From contig JAFAEO010000058.1 of NCBI GenBank assembly GCA_023423975.1, positions 62,001-126,000 on the forward strand: a stretch of DNA of 64,000 nt, in the 5' to 3' direction. Shown here in pieces: positions 44,371 to 54,502 of the stretch. Position numbers and translations under genes: made by a program. The notes below the pieces were generated by a model. It saw only the letters and a list, made by a program, of their open reading frames with translations, was not told where the DNA came from and ran no database searches. How positions within the stretch are numbered: the first letter of the stretch is position 1; every line of letters begins with the position of its first letter. The DNA comes from Pseudomonadota bacterium. Lineage in GTDB: Bacteria; Pseudomonadota; Gammaproteobacteria; Burkholderiales; Burkholderiaceae_B.

Positions 44371-45282
44371 TCACGCCCAGACGTTGATCAGGGCGGCGCC
44401 ATCGCTGATTAAAAATGCCTTCAGGCCCAGGGCTGCGGGCGCCAGCTTTTTGGTACGCAGATGCGCAACGCGCCACTGCCGCAAAATAGGCGTACCCTGG
44501 ATGTCCAGCAAAGCCAGGTGCCCTGCGGCAAGCTCATGCCTTACCGTACGCAATGACAGAAAGGTCAGCCCCATGCCCGCCATCACCGCTTGCTTGATGG
44601 ATTCATTGCTGGGCATCTCCATCACAATACGCGGGCTGATGTTGTTCTGGGCAAAAATGCTCTCCATGGTCGCCCGTGTTCCCGAGCCGGCTTCTCTCAC
44701 CACGAAATCGATATCATTGAAAATGGACAGCGGCGCCTGACGACGTCGTGACAGCGGATGCTCCGGTGCGCTTACAAACCCGAGGGGATTGGTGGCAAAG
44801 GCCTCGGACAGACAATCGAGCCTTTCGGGCACCCTGCCGGTTATGGCCAGGTCCAGTTCATTGCGCTCAAGCATATTGAAAATCTGATCACGATTCTGAA
44901 TCTGCAGCGCGATTTCGATGCCGGGAAAACGCTTGCGAAAATGCACCAGCAGCATGGGAACAAAATATTTTGCTGTACCCACGATCCCCAGGTTGATGCG
45001 CCCGCGCTGCAGCCCTTTTAACCCTTCGACCACATCGTCAAGCTGACTGAGCTGCGACGTAGCCGCAATGGCGTATTGCTCAACCTCGCGCCCTGCTGCG
45101 GTCAGGCGAATCTGCCTGCCATTGGCTTCCACCAGCGCGACGCCCAGTGCGTCTTCCAGTTGTCGCAGTTGCGTCGAGACAGCAGGTTGTGTCACGTGCA
45201 ACTTCTCTGCCGCCTTGGATACAGACTCGGCACGGGCCACTTCCAGAAAGGTATCCAGCTGTCTCAGTGTGTAACGTCGCAT
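44371..45282 (-). CDS. cbbR: CbbR, LysR-type activator of the Calvin-cycle operon
   Basis: 303-residue LysR regulator divergent from cbbL. N-terminal helix-turn-helix RRYTLRQLDTFLEVARAESVSKAAEKLHVTQPAVSTQLRQLEDALG, then the effector domain. CbbR proteins sense metabolites such as RuBP, PEP or NADPH and activate cbb genes. Its position 140 bp from cbbL with an intervening palindrome confirms the role. Confidence 0.94.
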   Translation of the reverse strand: MRRYTLRQLDTFLEVARAESVSKAAEKLHVTQPAVSTQLRQLEDALGVALVEANGRQIRLTAAGREVEQYAIAATSQLSQLDDVVEGLKGLQRGRINLGIVGTAKYFVPMLLVHFRKRFPGIEIALQIQNRDQIFNMLERNELDLAITGRVPERLDCLSEAFATNPLGFVSAPEHPLSRRRQAPLSIFNDIDFVVREAGSGTRATMESIFAQNNISPRIVMEMPSNESIKQAVMAGMGLTFLSLRTVRHELAAGHLALLDIQGTPILRQWRVAHLRTKKLAPAALGLKAFLISDGAALINVWA

Positions 45283-45290
45283 AGTGATCT

Positions 45291-45306
45291 ATAAGCCTGT
45301 GCTTAT
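45291..45306. promoter_or_regulatory. Predicted CbbR binding site
   Basis: Perfect interrupted palindrome ATAAGC-CTGT-GCTTAT, eight bases upstream of the cbbR start and 117 bases before cbbL. LysR regulators usually bind such dyads in the divergent promoter. Not tested. Confidence 0.6.
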
Positions 45307-45422
45307 GTTTTCTTCGATATTTATTATTAGACCTCAAGCATGACCATTTGTATAGTTTGTTCATACCGGTCAGACGCAGCATCCTGCCGGCTTGATCATG
45401 CAAGGCACTCAGGAGATAGACA

Positions 45423-46886
45423 ATGAACGATATCAGCAACGTCCAGATCAGGGATCAGAAAAAACGCTATGCAGCCGGTGTACTCAAATATGCACAAATG
45501 GGGTATTGGGATGGCGACTACGAACCTACGGACACGGATATACTCGCGGTGTTTCGCATCACACCGCAGGACGGCGTTGACCCCATCGAAGCGGCTGCCG
45601 CCGTTGCCGGAGAATCATCAACAGCAACCTGGACTGTTGTGTGGACCGACAGGCTGACCGCTTGCGACAAGTACCGCGCCAAAGCATACCGGGTCGATCC
45701 GGTGCCCAATAACGAAGGGCAATATTTCTGCTATATCGCCTACGACCTTTCTCTGTTTGAAGAAGGCTCCATCACCAACGTGACAGCATCTATCATCGGC
45801 AACGTGTTCAGCTTCAAACCGCTCAAAGCAGCCCGGCTGGAAGATATGCGTTTTCCCGCCGCCTATGTGAAAACCTTCGCCGGCCCGCCAACGGGCATTA
45901 TTGTGGAACGCGAACGCCTGGATAAATTCGGTCGCCCATTGCTGGGTGCCACCACCAAACCCAAGCTGGGTCTGTCCGGACGCAATTATGGACGCGTGGT
46001 ATACGAGGGGCTCAAGGGTGGCCTGGATTTCATGAAGGATGATGAAAACATCAACTCCCAACCTTTTATGCATTGGCGCGACCGCTTTCTGTTTGTGATG
46101 GATGCAGTTAACAAGGCATCGGCCGCGACCGGCGAGGTCAAGGGCAGCTACCTGAACATTACCGCCGGCACCATGGAAGAGATGTACCGCCGCGCTGAGT
46201 TCGCCAAAGAGCTGGGTTCAGTCATTGTGATGGTCGATCTGGTGGTCGGCTGGACCGCGATCCAATCCATATCACACTGGTGTCGTCAGAACGACATGAT
46301 TTTGCATATGCATCGCGCCGGTCACGGCACCTACACCCGGCAGAAAAACCACGGCGTGTCTTTCCGGGTGATTGCCAAATGGCTGCGCCTGGCCGGCGTG
46401 GATCATCTTCATGCAGGAACAGCAGTGGGCAAACTGGAAGGCGACCCGATGACCGTCCAGGGATACTACAACGTCTGTCGCGATGCCTACACGCAGACCG
46501 ATCTGCCGCGCGGCATTTTCTTCGATCAGGACTGGGTGGCGTTGCGCAAGGTATTGCCGGTGGCCTCCGGCGGTATTCACGCCGGGCAAATGCACCAACT
46601 GCTGGATCTGTTCGGTGATGACGCAATCCTGCAGTTTGGCGGCGGCACCATTGGCCACCCAGATGGGATCCAGGCCGGCGCAGTGGCCAATCGCGTCGCA
46701 CTCGAATCAATGGTGCTGGCGCGCAACGAGGGGCGCAACATTGCAGAAGAAGGCCCGCAAATCCTCAAGGATGCAGCAAAGCACTGCGGCCCCCTGCGTG
46801 CGGCGCTGGACACCTGGGGTGAAGTGACCTTCAACTATCAATCCACTGACACGTCCGACTACACCCCCATGCCGTCTGTTGCCTGA
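45423..46886 (+). CDS. cbbL: RuBisCO large subunit, form IC (red-type)
   Basis: 487-residue carboxylating subunit fixing CO2 on ribulose-1,5-bisphosphate. Active-site motifs are complete: KTFAGPPTGI, TKPKLGLSGRNYGR, the carbamylated Lys205 in GGLDFMKDDEN, MHRAGHGTYTR, VGKLEGD, and GGIHAGQ with HPDGIQAGA. N-terminus DQKKRYAAGVLKYAQMGYWDGDY marks form IC/ID. AGGAGA precedes ATG 45423. First gene of cbbLSXYFPTA. Confidence 0.98.
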   Translation: MNDISNVQIRDQKKRYAAGVLKYAQMGYWDGDYEPTDTDILAVFRITPQDGVDPIEAAAAVAGESSTATWTVVWTDRLTACDKYRAKAYRVDPVPNNEGQYFCYIAYDLSLFEEGSITNVTASIIGNVFSFKPLKAARLEDMRFPAAYVKTFAGPPTGIIVERERLDKFGRPLLGATTKPKLGLSGRNYGRVVYEGLKGGLDFMKDDENINSQPFMHWRDRFLFVMDAVNKASAATGEVKGSYLNITAGTMEEMYRRAEFAKELGSVIVMVDLVVGWTAIQSISHWCRQNDMILHMHRAGHGTYTRQKNHGVSFRVIAKWLRLAGVDHLHAGTAVGKLEGDPMTVQGYYNVCRDAYTQTDLPRGIFFDQDWVALRKVLPVASGGIHAGQMHQLLDLFGDDAILQFGGGTIGHPDGIQAGAVANRVALESMVLARNEGRNIAEEGPQILKDAAKHCGPLRAALDTWGEVTFNYQSTDTSDYTPMPSVA

Positions 46887-46952
46887 AATCACAGATGCAA
46901 TAGAAACACAGGCAGGCCAAGAACACAGCACTTTACGACAAGAGAGAACATC

Positions 46953-47372
46953 ATGCGAATTACACAAGGGACCTTCTCGTTTCTTCCTGATCTGACCAAC
47001 GAACAGATTACCAAACAATTGCAATATTGCCTGGATAACGGCTGGGCCGTTGGTATTGAATATACCGATGATCCACATCCGCGCAACACCTTCTGGGAAA
47101 TGTTCGGCAATCCCATGTTCGATCTGCGCGATGCCGCCGGCATATTGCAGGAGATTGAACAGGCACGCAATACCTTTCCCAATCACTATATCCGGGTCAC
47201 GGCGTTCGATTCCACGCATACCGTGGAGTCTGTGGTGATGTCATTCATTGTCAACCGTCCGGCACACGAACCAGGCTTTCGTCTGGTGCGCCAGGAGATC
47301 GACGGACGGCGCATGCGCTATACGATTGAAAGCTATGCAGTATCTGCTGCCCCCGAAGGCAGCCGCTACTGA
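46953..47372 (+). CDS. cbbS: RuBisCO small subunit, form IC
   Basis: 139-residue small subunit (ITQGTFSFLPDLTNEQITKQLQYCLDNGWAVGIEYTDDPHPRNTFWEMFG). The ~30-residue C-terminal extension after PGFRLVRQE (forming beta hairpins in the central pore) is the red-type feature. 66 bp after cbbL. Confidence 0.98.
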   Translation: MRITQGTFSFLPDLTNEQITKQLQYCLDNGWAVGIEYTDDPHPRNTFWEMFGNPMFDLRDAAGILQEIEQARNTFPNHYIRVTAFDSTHTVESVVMSFIVNRPAHEPGFRLVRQEIDGRRMRYTIESYAVSAAPEGSRY

Positions 47373-47438
47373 CCCGTTGATCCGGCCTGACGGGGCCGGC
47401 ATTGCCCCGGCGTTACACCCACGCTAAAGGAGAAGACC

Positions 47439-48407
47439 ATGGCTCAAACCACACTGAACGCAGCAACACCGGAAAAAGAGCAGGCAGCGCGCAACAGCAC
47501 GGCGTCCGAAGACCGTCAGGCGATTGCCGCCACCTTGCAGCAGCTTGATCGCGAACTGGTGGGTTTGGCGCCGGTCAAGCAACGTATCCAGGATATTGCC
47601 GCACTGCTTCTGGTTGACAAGCTGCGCGCCGAACGCGGGCTGCGTACCGGCGCGCCCAGCCTGCATATGAGTTTCACCGGCAATCCCGGTACGGGCAAAA
47701 CCACGGTTGCAATGCGTATGGCGCAAATACTGTATCAGCTGGGCTACCTGCGCCGCGGCCACCTTGTGGCGGTGACACGCGACGATCTGGTCGGGCAATA
47801 CATTGGGCATACGGCGCCGAAAACCAAGGAGGTCCTGAAAAAGGCCATGGGCGGCGTACTGTTCATTGATGAGGCCTACTACCTTTACCGTCCCGAAAAC
47901 GAACGTGATTATGGGCAGGAATCCATTGAAATTCTGCTTCAGGTCATGGAGAACAATCGAGACGATCTCGTAGTCATATTTGCCGGCTACAAGGACAGAA
48001 TGGATCGCTTTTTTTCTTCCAATCCGGGCATGTCCTCGCGCGTGGCCCACCATATCGACTTTCCTGACTACGCCCCCGAAGAACTGGAAAAGATTGCAGA
48101 CATCATGCTTGAAGACATGCAGTATCGCTTTGATGAACCGGCGCAGCAGGCGTTTTCCCAGTACATCGCCAAGCGTATGCAGCAACCCTATTTTGCCAAT
48201 GCCCGCAGCGTGCGCAATGCGCTGGAGCGTGCCCGCCTGCGTCACGCATCCAGACTGATGCGTGACCCCGACAATGTCAGCGACACCGCCCTGCAAACGA
48301 TTGGCGCCCAGGATATACGGGCCAGTCGGGTCTTTTTTGATGCATCCTCTGCCGACCCGCAAGCCAGCACCCGGCATGACCGGCAGCATGACAACAGGGA
48401 GACATAA
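47439..48407 (+). CDS. cbbX: CbbX, red-type RuBisCO activase
   Basis: 322-residue AAA+ ATPase that pulls on the C-terminus of the large subunit to free inhibited RuBisCO. Walker A GNPGTGKTTV, Walker B GVLFIDEAYYLY, sensor/Arg-finger region FFSSNPGMSSRVAHHIDFPDY. Presence matches the red-type large subunit. AAAGGAG before ATG 47439. Confidence 0.96.
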   Translation: MAQTTLNAATPEKEQAARNSTASEDRQAIAATLQQLDRELVGLAPVKQRIQDIAALLLVDKLRAERGLRTGAPSLHMSFTGNPGTGKTTVAMRMAQILYQLGYLRRGHLVAVTRDDLVGQYIGHTAPKTKEVLKKAMGGVLFIDEAYYLYRPENERDYGQESIEILLQVMENNRDDLVVIFAGYKDRMDRFFSSNPGMSSRVAHHIDFPDYAPEELEKIADIMLEDMQYRFDEPAQQAFSQYIAKRMQQPYFANARSVRNALERARLRHASRLMRDPDNVSDTALQTIGAQDIRASRVFFDASSADPQASTRHDRQHDNRET

Positions 48408-48408
48408 C

Positions 48409-49173
48409 ATGCTCAAGGCACTGATCTTTGATGTGGACGGGACACTGGCCGATACTGAAACCGTCCATCTGCGCGCATTCAATACCGCGTTTATCCTTGC
48501 AGGACTCGATTGGTACTGGGACGAAGACCTGTATACCCAGTTGCTGGAAATCAGCGGCGGCAAAGAGCGCATGGCGCACTATTGGCTTTCTGTTGATCCT
48601 GAAGGCGCCAGCACGCTGCAGGCCGCCAGAAAAATTCGGGAAGTCCATGCCATCAAGACCGAGGAATATGCGCGCCTGGTCGATAACGGCCAGGTCACCT
48701 TGCGTCCGGGTATTCACCGGCTGATTATCGATGCCTATTGCGCCGGCATACCGCTAGCCATTGCGACCACCACTACTGCAGCCAACGTACAGGCCTTGTT
48801 GCATCACTGCCTGGGATCGGACTGGAGAAAATTTTTTGTGGCAATTTGCGATGCCAGCACACCTGGCAAGAAAAAACCTGAGCCCGACGTGTATCTGCAG
48901 GCGCTGGCCGAACTGGACGTGGAAGCGACCAACTGCATTGCTATTGAAGACTCGGAAAACGGCTTGCGCGCAGCGGCCCGCGCCGGTATTTCAACCATCA
49001 TCACGCCCACCCATTACACCGCAGGCCAGGATTTTGCCGGCGCCATGCTGGTGCTGCCGCACCTGGGCGATCCGGATCTGCCAGTGCCGCCAGGCAACGG
49101 CATCCACCAGTCCATGGTGGATCTGTTCACGCTCAAATGCCTGCACGCAGATCCCCTGCTCAAGGCCGGCTGA
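48409..49173 (+). CDS. cbbY: CbbY, xylulose-1,5-bisphosphate phosphatase (HAD family)
   Basis: 254-residue HAD phosphatase: catalytic FDVDGTLADTETVHLRAF, then IATTTTAANV (motif II), KKKPEPDVY (motif III) and IEDSENGLRAA (motif IV). CbbY removes XuBP, a misfire product that blocks RuBisCO. Starts two bases after the cbbX stop, so translation is coupled. Confidence 0.93.
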   Translation: MLKALIFDVDGTLADTETVHLRAFNTAFILAGLDWYWDEDLYTQLLEISGGKERMAHYWLSVDPEGASTLQAARKIREVHAIKTEEYARLVDNGQVTLRPGIHRLIIDAYCAGIPLAIATTTTAANVQALLHHCLGSDWRKFFVAICDASTPGKKKPEPDVYLQALAELDVEATNCIAIEDSENGLRAAARAGISTIITPTHYTAGQDFAGAMLVLPHLGDPDLPVPPGNGIHQSMVDLFTLKCLHADPLLKAG

Positions 49174-49244
49174 AAGCGGACGCAAGGCGGGTCCAAGGCC
49201 AACCGAAGACGCGCCAGCAAATGATTCAACTCGAGGAGACACTC

Positions 49245-50327
49245 ATGCAAACACCGCAACGACCTACCCTGACCCAGTTCCTGATCGACGAGCGGCGCCG
49301 CTTTCCCGAAGCAGGAGGAGACTTCAATAGCGTGATCCTCAATATCGCACTGGTCTGTCGCAGAATTTCACATGCCATCGCCTGCGGCGCTCTGGCCGGC
49401 GTCAATGGCAGTGCCGATTCGACCAACGTGCAGGGCGAGGATCAGAAAAAGCTGGATATTCTCAGCAACGATCTGTTTATCGAAGGAAATAAGTGGGGCG
49501 GACAATTGGCCGGCATGGTGTCCGAAGAGCTGGACGAACCGTACAGCATTCCCAAGCCATATAGCCGCGGGCGTTATCTACTGCTGTTTGACCCGCTTGA
49601 TGGTTCGTCCAATATTGATGTAAATGTGGCGGTCGGCAGTATTTTCTCCGTGCTGCGCACGCCTGACTCTCGGCGCACGACCACGGTCAAAGACTATTTG
49701 CAGCCTGGCGCCAAACAAGTGGCCGCAGGCTATGCCATTTACGGCCCGTCCACGATGCTTGTCCTGTCGGTAGGCAACGGCGTACACGCTTTCACGCTTT
49801 GTCCGCAGGTGGGCGAGTTCATGCTGACCCACCCCAATCTGCGGATCCCGGACGACACCAACGAGTTTGCCATCAATACCTCCAACAGTCGCTTCTGGGA
49901 CGAACCGGTACGCCGCTACGTTGATGAGTGCATTGCCGGTAAAACCGGTGAACGCGGCAAGGACTTCAACATGCGCTGGATTGCATCGCTGGTTGCCGAA
50001 GCGCACCGGATCCTGATGCGTGGCGGCGTCTTTCTGTATCCGCGGGACAATAAAGTGCCAGCTCGCAATGGCAGGTTGCGCCTGCTATATGAAGCCAACC
50101 CTATCGGTTTTATCATGGAGCAGGCGGGCGGGCGCGCCAGTACCGGACATGAGCCGGTCATGCAGGTTGTTCCCACTGAAATTCATCAGCGTATCGGTTT
50201 TATCTTCGGTTCAAAGAACGAAGTGGAGCGGATCGAAGAGTACCACAAGCATCCGCGAAGGGTCGACTCGCCCAATCCGCTTTTCCATGAACGCAGCTTG
50301 TTCACTGAATCGCCGAACATGCTATGA
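49245..50327 (+). CDS. cbbF: Fructose-1,6-bisphosphatase class I (Calvin-cycle)
   Basis: 360-residue phosphatase making fructose-6-phosphate in RuBP regeneration. Metal/active-site motif DPLDGSSNIDVNVAVGSIFSV plus the upstream NVQGEDQKKLD and C-terminal GFIMEQAGGRAS. Start at ATG 49245 with GAGGAG upstream. Open frame before it overlaps the end of cbbY in another frame and is not coding. Confidence 0.95.
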   Translation: MQTPQRPTLTQFLIDERRRFPEAGGDFNSVILNIALVCRRISHAIACGALAGVNGSADSTNVQGEDQKKLDILSNDLFIEGNKWGGQLAGMVSEELDEPYSIPKPYSRGRYLLLFDPLDGSSNIDVNVAVGSIFSVLRTPDSRRTTTVKDYLQPGAKQVAAGYAIYGPSTMLVLSVGNGVHAFTLCPQVGEFMLTHPNLRIPDDTNEFAINTSNSRFWDEPVRRYVDECIAGKTGERGKDFNMRWIASLVAEAHRILMRGGVFLYPRDNKVPARNGRLRLLYEANPIGFIMEQAGGRASTGHEPVMQVVPTEIHQRIGFIFGSKNEVERIEEYHKHPRRVDSPNPLFHERSLFTESPNML

Positions 50328-50430
50328 ACCGCCATGCGCACAGGTGCCGGCCGCTTGTATTGCCGTTACCGGACGCTGTTGCGCCATGCCGGCAATAACG
50401 CCATCTTTCATTTATCAAAGGGCCAGAATC

Positions 50431-51312
50431 ATGTCAGAACGCCACCCGATCATTTCCATTACCGGTTCTTCAGGCGCAGGAACCACGTCGGTGACCCGAA
50501 CCTTCGAAAATATATTCCGTCGTGAAGGGGTGACCGCCGCCTCCATTGAAGGCGACAGCTTTCATCGCTACGACCGTGCGCAAATGAAAGAGCGGCTGGC
50601 TGCCGCGGAAAAAAACGGCAACGCCAATTTCAGCCACTTCGGGCCGGATACCAATCTGTTTGCCGAACTCGAAACGCTGTTTCGCACCTACAGCGAAAGT
50701 GGTTCGGGCAAACGGCGCAAGTACCTGCATGACGCGCGCGAGGCAGCTCCCTATAAACAGGAGCCCGGCACGTTCACCGACTGGGAAGACATTCCGCCCG
50801 ATACCGATCTGCTGTTTTATGAGGGCCTGCACGGCGCGGTCGTGCATGACAAGATCAATATCGCGCAATATCCCGATTTGCTGGTTGGCGTGGTGCCGGT
50901 GATTAATCTGGAATGGATCCAGAAGTTGTGGCGCGACAAATCTACCCGTGGCTATTCGGCCGAAGCGGTCACGGATACTATATTGCGCCGCATGCCCGAC
51001 TATGTGAATCACATTTGTCCGCAGTTCTCACTGACCCACGTCAATTTTCAGCGCGTTCCCTGCGTCGATACGTCCAATCCTTTTATTGCAAGAGACATAC
51101 CGGCACCGGACGAGAGCTTTGTGGTCATTCGCTTTGCCAATCCCAAGGGCATCGATTTTCAGTATCTGCTCAATATGGTTCACGACTCGTTCATGTCGCG
51201 GGCCAACACGATTGTGGTACCCGGCGGCAAGATGGAGCTGGCCATGCAACTGATCTTTACCCCATTTATCTGGCGCATGATGGAACGCAAGAAGCGCGCT
51301 GCACAGGCCTGA
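50431..51312 (+). CDS. cbbP: Phosphoribulokinase
   Basis: 293-residue bacterial-type (short) phosphoribulokinase, ATP-dependent phosphorylation of ribulose-5-phosphate to RuBP. P-loop ITGSSGAGTTSV, then SIEGDSFHRYDRAQM, FYEGLHGAV and RFANPKGIDFQYLL. Start at ATG 50431 after AAAGGGCC. The 100-base gap after cbbF has no gene. Confidence 0.97.
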   Translation: MSERHPIISITGSSGAGTTSVTRTFENIFRREGVTAASIEGDSFHRYDRAQMKERLAAAEKNGNANFSHFGPDTNLFAELETLFRTYSESGSGKRRKYLHDAREAAPYKQEPGTFTDWEDIPPDTDLLFYEGLHGAVVHDKINIAQYPDLLVGVVPVINLEWIQKLWRDKSTRGYSAEAVTDTILRRMPDYVNHICPQFSLTHVNFQRVPCVDTSNPFIARDIPAPDESFVVIRFANPKGIDFQYLLNMVHDSFMSRANTIVVPGGKMELAMQLIFTPFIWRMMERKKRAAQA

Positions 51313-51319
51313 GGAGACC

Positions 51320-53347
51320 ATGATGAATCTTGCCGAAAAAATAACCATAGAAGACACCCGCCATGCAGATGCATTGCGTTTTCTGGCTGCCGATGCGGTT
51401 GAGCAGGCGCAATCGGGACATCCGGGCGCGCCCATGGGTATGGCCGACATTGCCCAGGTGCTGTGGCGACGCCATCTATCCCATAACCCCGCTGACCCCA
51501 ACTGGTTCAACCGCGACCGCTTTGTGCTGTCCAATGGTCATGGGTCCATGCTGCTGTATGCCCTGCTGCATCTGACCGGTTACGATCTGCCGCTCAATGA
51601 AATCCGACAATTCCGTCAACTGCATTCGCGCACCCCTGGTCACCCCGAAGTTGGCATCACGCCAGGTGTGGAGACCACCACCGGCCCACTGGGCCAGGGG
51701 CTGGCCAACGCCGTGGGCATGGCGCTTGCCGAAAAACTGCTGGCCCACCGCTACAATCACCCGGGCCATATGATTGTGGACCATTACACCTACGTCTTTG
51801 TCGGCGACGGTTGCCTGATGGAGGGCATCAGCCATGAGGCCTGCTCGCTGGCCGGCACGCTCGGGCTGGGCAAGCTGATCTGCTTTTACGATGACAATGG
51901 CATTTCCATTGACGGCGACGTGACCGGCTGGTTCGGCGACGACACCGCCGCCCGCTTTGCTGCATACAACTGGAATGTGATTGCCAATGTCGACGGACAT
52001 GACCCGGCGGCGATTGATGCAGCCATCTTTCAGGCCAAATCACAGCCGGCCGCGCAAGCGCGCCCGACCCTGATCTGCTGCCGCACACATATTGGCCATG
52101 GCGCACCAACCAAGGCTGGCAGCCATTCGGTCCACGGCGCGCCGCTGGGCGCCGATGAAATCGCAGCCATGCGGGCCGCAAGAAACTGGCCTTATGCAGA
52201 ATTCGAACTGCCGCAGGACGTGGCGGATGACTGGAACGCGATCGAGCAAGGCGCTGCCCGGCAGTTGCTCTGGCAACAGCAGTTTGATCGCTGGCAGGCC
52301 CGCTATCCTGATGACGCCCGGGAGCTGGCGCAACGACTGGCTGGCAACATCCCATACGATGCACTGCAGGCCCTGGAAGACTTGCTGGACGCCAGCGAAG
52401 CGCTGCATGCCAACATTGCTACCCGCAAGGCGTCGCAAATTGTGCTCGAGGCCATCACGCCCGAGCTGCCAGGCCTATTCGGTGGTTCGGCAGATCTGAG
52501 CGGCTCGAATCTGACCAATGTAAAATCTTCGGTATGGGTCAACCATCAGGGTCAGGGTAATTATCTAAGCTACGGGGTGCGCGAATTCGGCATGGCCGCA
52601 GTCATGAACGGACTTGCCCTGCACGGTGGATTCATTCCCTATGGCGGCACCTTCCTGACCTTCTCGGATTATTCGCGCAATGCGATTCGCATGGCCGCAC
52701 TTATGAAACAGCGCGTGATTCATGTGTTTACCCACGATTCCATCGGACTGGGCGAAGACGGCCCCACCCATCAACCAGTGGAGCACCTGAGTGCGCTGCG
52801 CGTCATTCCCAATAACCGTGTATGGCGTCCCTGCGACGGCGAAGAAACGGCCATCGCGTGGCAGGAAGCATTGAAGCGACAAGATGGCCCGACATGTTTA
52901 ATACTGTCACGCCAGAACCTGACGCCGTTCACCCGCGAAAGATCGCAACGCGAGCAGATTGCGAGTGGCGGCTACATTCTGCAGGACGCTGACCATGCGC
53001 AGGTAATCCTCATTGCCACCGGTTCAGAAGTGGGTATCGCGGTCAAAGCCGCAGCGGCCCTGCGCGACGAAGGAATTGCAGTGCGCGTCGTTTCCATGCC
53101 ATGCGTGGAGCTATTCTTTGCCCAGCCACAAGTGTGGCGTGATCAAGTCCTTCCCCGGGAAATACCGCGCGTCAGCATTGAAGCCGGCTCCAGCTGGTTC
53201 TGGCGCGGTGTGGTCAACAAGGGTACCGCCATCGGCATTGACACCTTTGGAGAATCAGCACCGGCGAGCCAACTCTATGACTATTTCGGCCTCACCCCCC
53301 AGGCAGTGTGCAAGGCAGTTCACGCATTGCTTAACCAGGCTTCATAA
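51320..53347 (+). CDS. cbbT: Transketolase (Calvin-cycle copy)
   Basis: 675-residue thiamine-diphosphate enzyme moving two-carbon units in RuBP regeneration. Motifs: RFLAADAVEQAQSGHPGAPMGMA, TPGHPEVGITPGVETTTGPLGQGLANAVG, the ThDP/Mg motif GDGCLMEGISHEACSLAGTLGLGKLI, and FTHDSIGLGEDGPTHQPVEHL. GAGGAG precedes the start, eight bases after cbbP. Confidence 0.97.
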   Translation: MMNLAEKITIEDTRHADALRFLAADAVEQAQSGHPGAPMGMADIAQVLWRRHLSHNPADPNWFNRDRFVLSNGHGSMLLYALLHLTGYDLPLNEIRQFRQLHSRTPGHPEVGITPGVETTTGPLGQGLANAVGMALAEKLLAHRYNHPGHMIVDHYTYVFVGDGCLMEGISHEACSLAGTLGLGKLICFYDDNGISIDGDVTGWFGDDTAARFAAYNWNVIANVDGHDPAAIDAAIFQAKSQPAAQARPTLICCRTHIGHGAPTKAGSHSVHGAPLGADEIAAMRAARNWPYAEFELPQDVADDWNAIEQGAARQLLWQQQFDRWQARYPDDARELAQRLAGNIPYDALQALEDLLDASEALHANIATRKASQIVLEAITPELPGLFGGSADLSGSNLTNVKSSVWVNHQGQGNYLSYGVREFGMAAVMNGLALHGGFIPYGGTFLTFSDYSRNAIRMAALMKQRVIHVFTHDSIGLGEDGPTHQPVEHLSALRVIPNNRVWRPCDGEETAIAWQEALKRQDGPTCLILSRQNLTPFTRERSQREQIASGGYILQDADHAQVILIATGSEVGIAVKAAAALRDEGIAVRVVSMPCVELFFAQPQVWRDQVLPREIPRVSIEAGSSWFWRGVVNKGTAIGIDTFGESAPASQLYDYFGLTPQAVCKAVHALLNQAS

Positions 53348-53408
53348 CACGATTTGTTCGCAGGGGTTCTTGTTACTTAACCCCCCTGCTCTACCCAAGG
53401 AGATCTAC

Positions 53409-54464
53409 ATGGCCCTCGTTTCTTTACGTCAACTGCTGGATCACGCAGCCGAGCATGGTTACGGCATTCCCGCTTTCAACGTCAACAATCTGGAACAGAT
53501 TCAGGCGATCATGCAGGCTGCATCAAGCACCGACAGTCCGGTCATTCTTCAGGCCTCTGCCGGCGCACGCAAATATGCCGGCGAAGCGTTCCTGCGCCGC
53601 CTGGTCGAGGCAGCCATTGAATCGTATCCTGATATTCCGGTGTGCATGCATCAGGATCATGGCGCCAGTCCCGCCGTGTGCCAGGCATCGATTCGTTCCG
53701 GTTTTTCAAGTGTAATGATGGATGGTTCTCTGTTGGCCGATATGAAAACGCCATCAAGCTATGAATATAATGTGGCTGTCACACGACAGGTTGCCGATAT
53801 GGCCCACTGCGTCGGTGTCTCGGTCGAAGGCGAACTCGGCTGTCTGGGCTCGCTTGAATCGGGCCAGGCGGGCGAAGAAGACGGCTCCGGTGCGCAAGGG
53901 GTGTTGTCGCACGAGCAGTTGCTGACCGATCCCGAACAGGCTGCCGACTTTGTTGCCCGAACCGGCGTGGATGCGCTGGCCATTGCCATTGGCACCAGCC
54001 ACGGCGCCTATAAATTTACCCGCAAGCCCACCGGCGATATTCTGGCCATTGACCGAATCCGCGCGATCCATGAGCGCATTCCCAATGCGCACCTGGTCAT
54101 GCACGGCTCCTCTTCGGTTCCCCAGGAATGGCTGGACGTAATTCGCAAGCATGGAGGCGACATTCGTGAAACCTACGGCGTGCCGGTAGAAGAAATTTGT
54201 GAAGGCATCAAAAATGGCGTACGCAAAGTCAATATCGATACCGATATCCGACTGGCAATGACAGGTGCAATGCGTCGCAGCATGATGCAAGATACGGCGG
54301 AATTTGATCCACGCAAATTCTTCAAGGAAGCAACCGCAGCGGCACGACAAATTTGCCAGGAGCGTTTCGAAGCCTTTGGCTGCGCAGGTCGGGCTTCGGT
54401 CATCAAGCCGATCGCGTTGGAAAAGATGGCTGGTATCTATGCCCAGCAGGCCGCTGCGGCCTGA
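53409..54464 (+). CDS. cbbA: Fructose-bisphosphate aldolase class II, Calvin-cycle type
   Basis: 351-residue zinc aldolase (VSLRQLLDHAAEHGYGIPAFNVNN; zinc ligands in MHQDHGAS and HGAY; VMHGSSSVP; GVRKVNIDTDIRLAMTGAMR). In the Calvin cycle it makes fructose-1,6-bisphosphate and sedoheptulose-1,7-bisphosphate. AAGGAGA before ATG 53409 fixes the start. Last gene of the cbb operon, followed by a terminator. Confidence 0.97.
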   Translation: MALVSLRQLLDHAAEHGYGIPAFNVNNLEQIQAIMQAASSTDSPVILQASAGARKYAGEAFLRRLVEAAIESYPDIPVCMHQDHGASPAVCQASIRSGFSSVMMDGSLLADMKTPSSYEYNVAVTRQVADMAHCVGVSVEGELGCLGSLESGQAGEEDGSGAQGVLSHEQLLTDPEQAADFVARTGVDALAIAIGTSHGAYKFTRKPTGDILAIDRIRAIHERIPNAHLVMHGSSSVPQEWLDVIRKHGGDIRETYGVPVEEICEGIKNGVRKVNIDTDIRLAMTGAMRRSMMQDTAEFDPRKFFKEATAAARQICQERFEAFGCAGRASVIKPIALEKMAGIYAQQAAAA

Positions 54465-54502
54465 GGCCTGCCTGCAGCACTTTACCGTTCACTGCCATGA
54501 CG

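Noticed and set aside
47424..48572. 382-codon open frame opposite cbbX and cbbY
   Set aside because: Spans two real genes on the other strand; no recognisable domain.
45423..54464. cbbQ/cbbO type activase or carboxysome genes
   Set aside because: None found; the red-type RuBisCO uses CbbX, and no shell protein genes are present.
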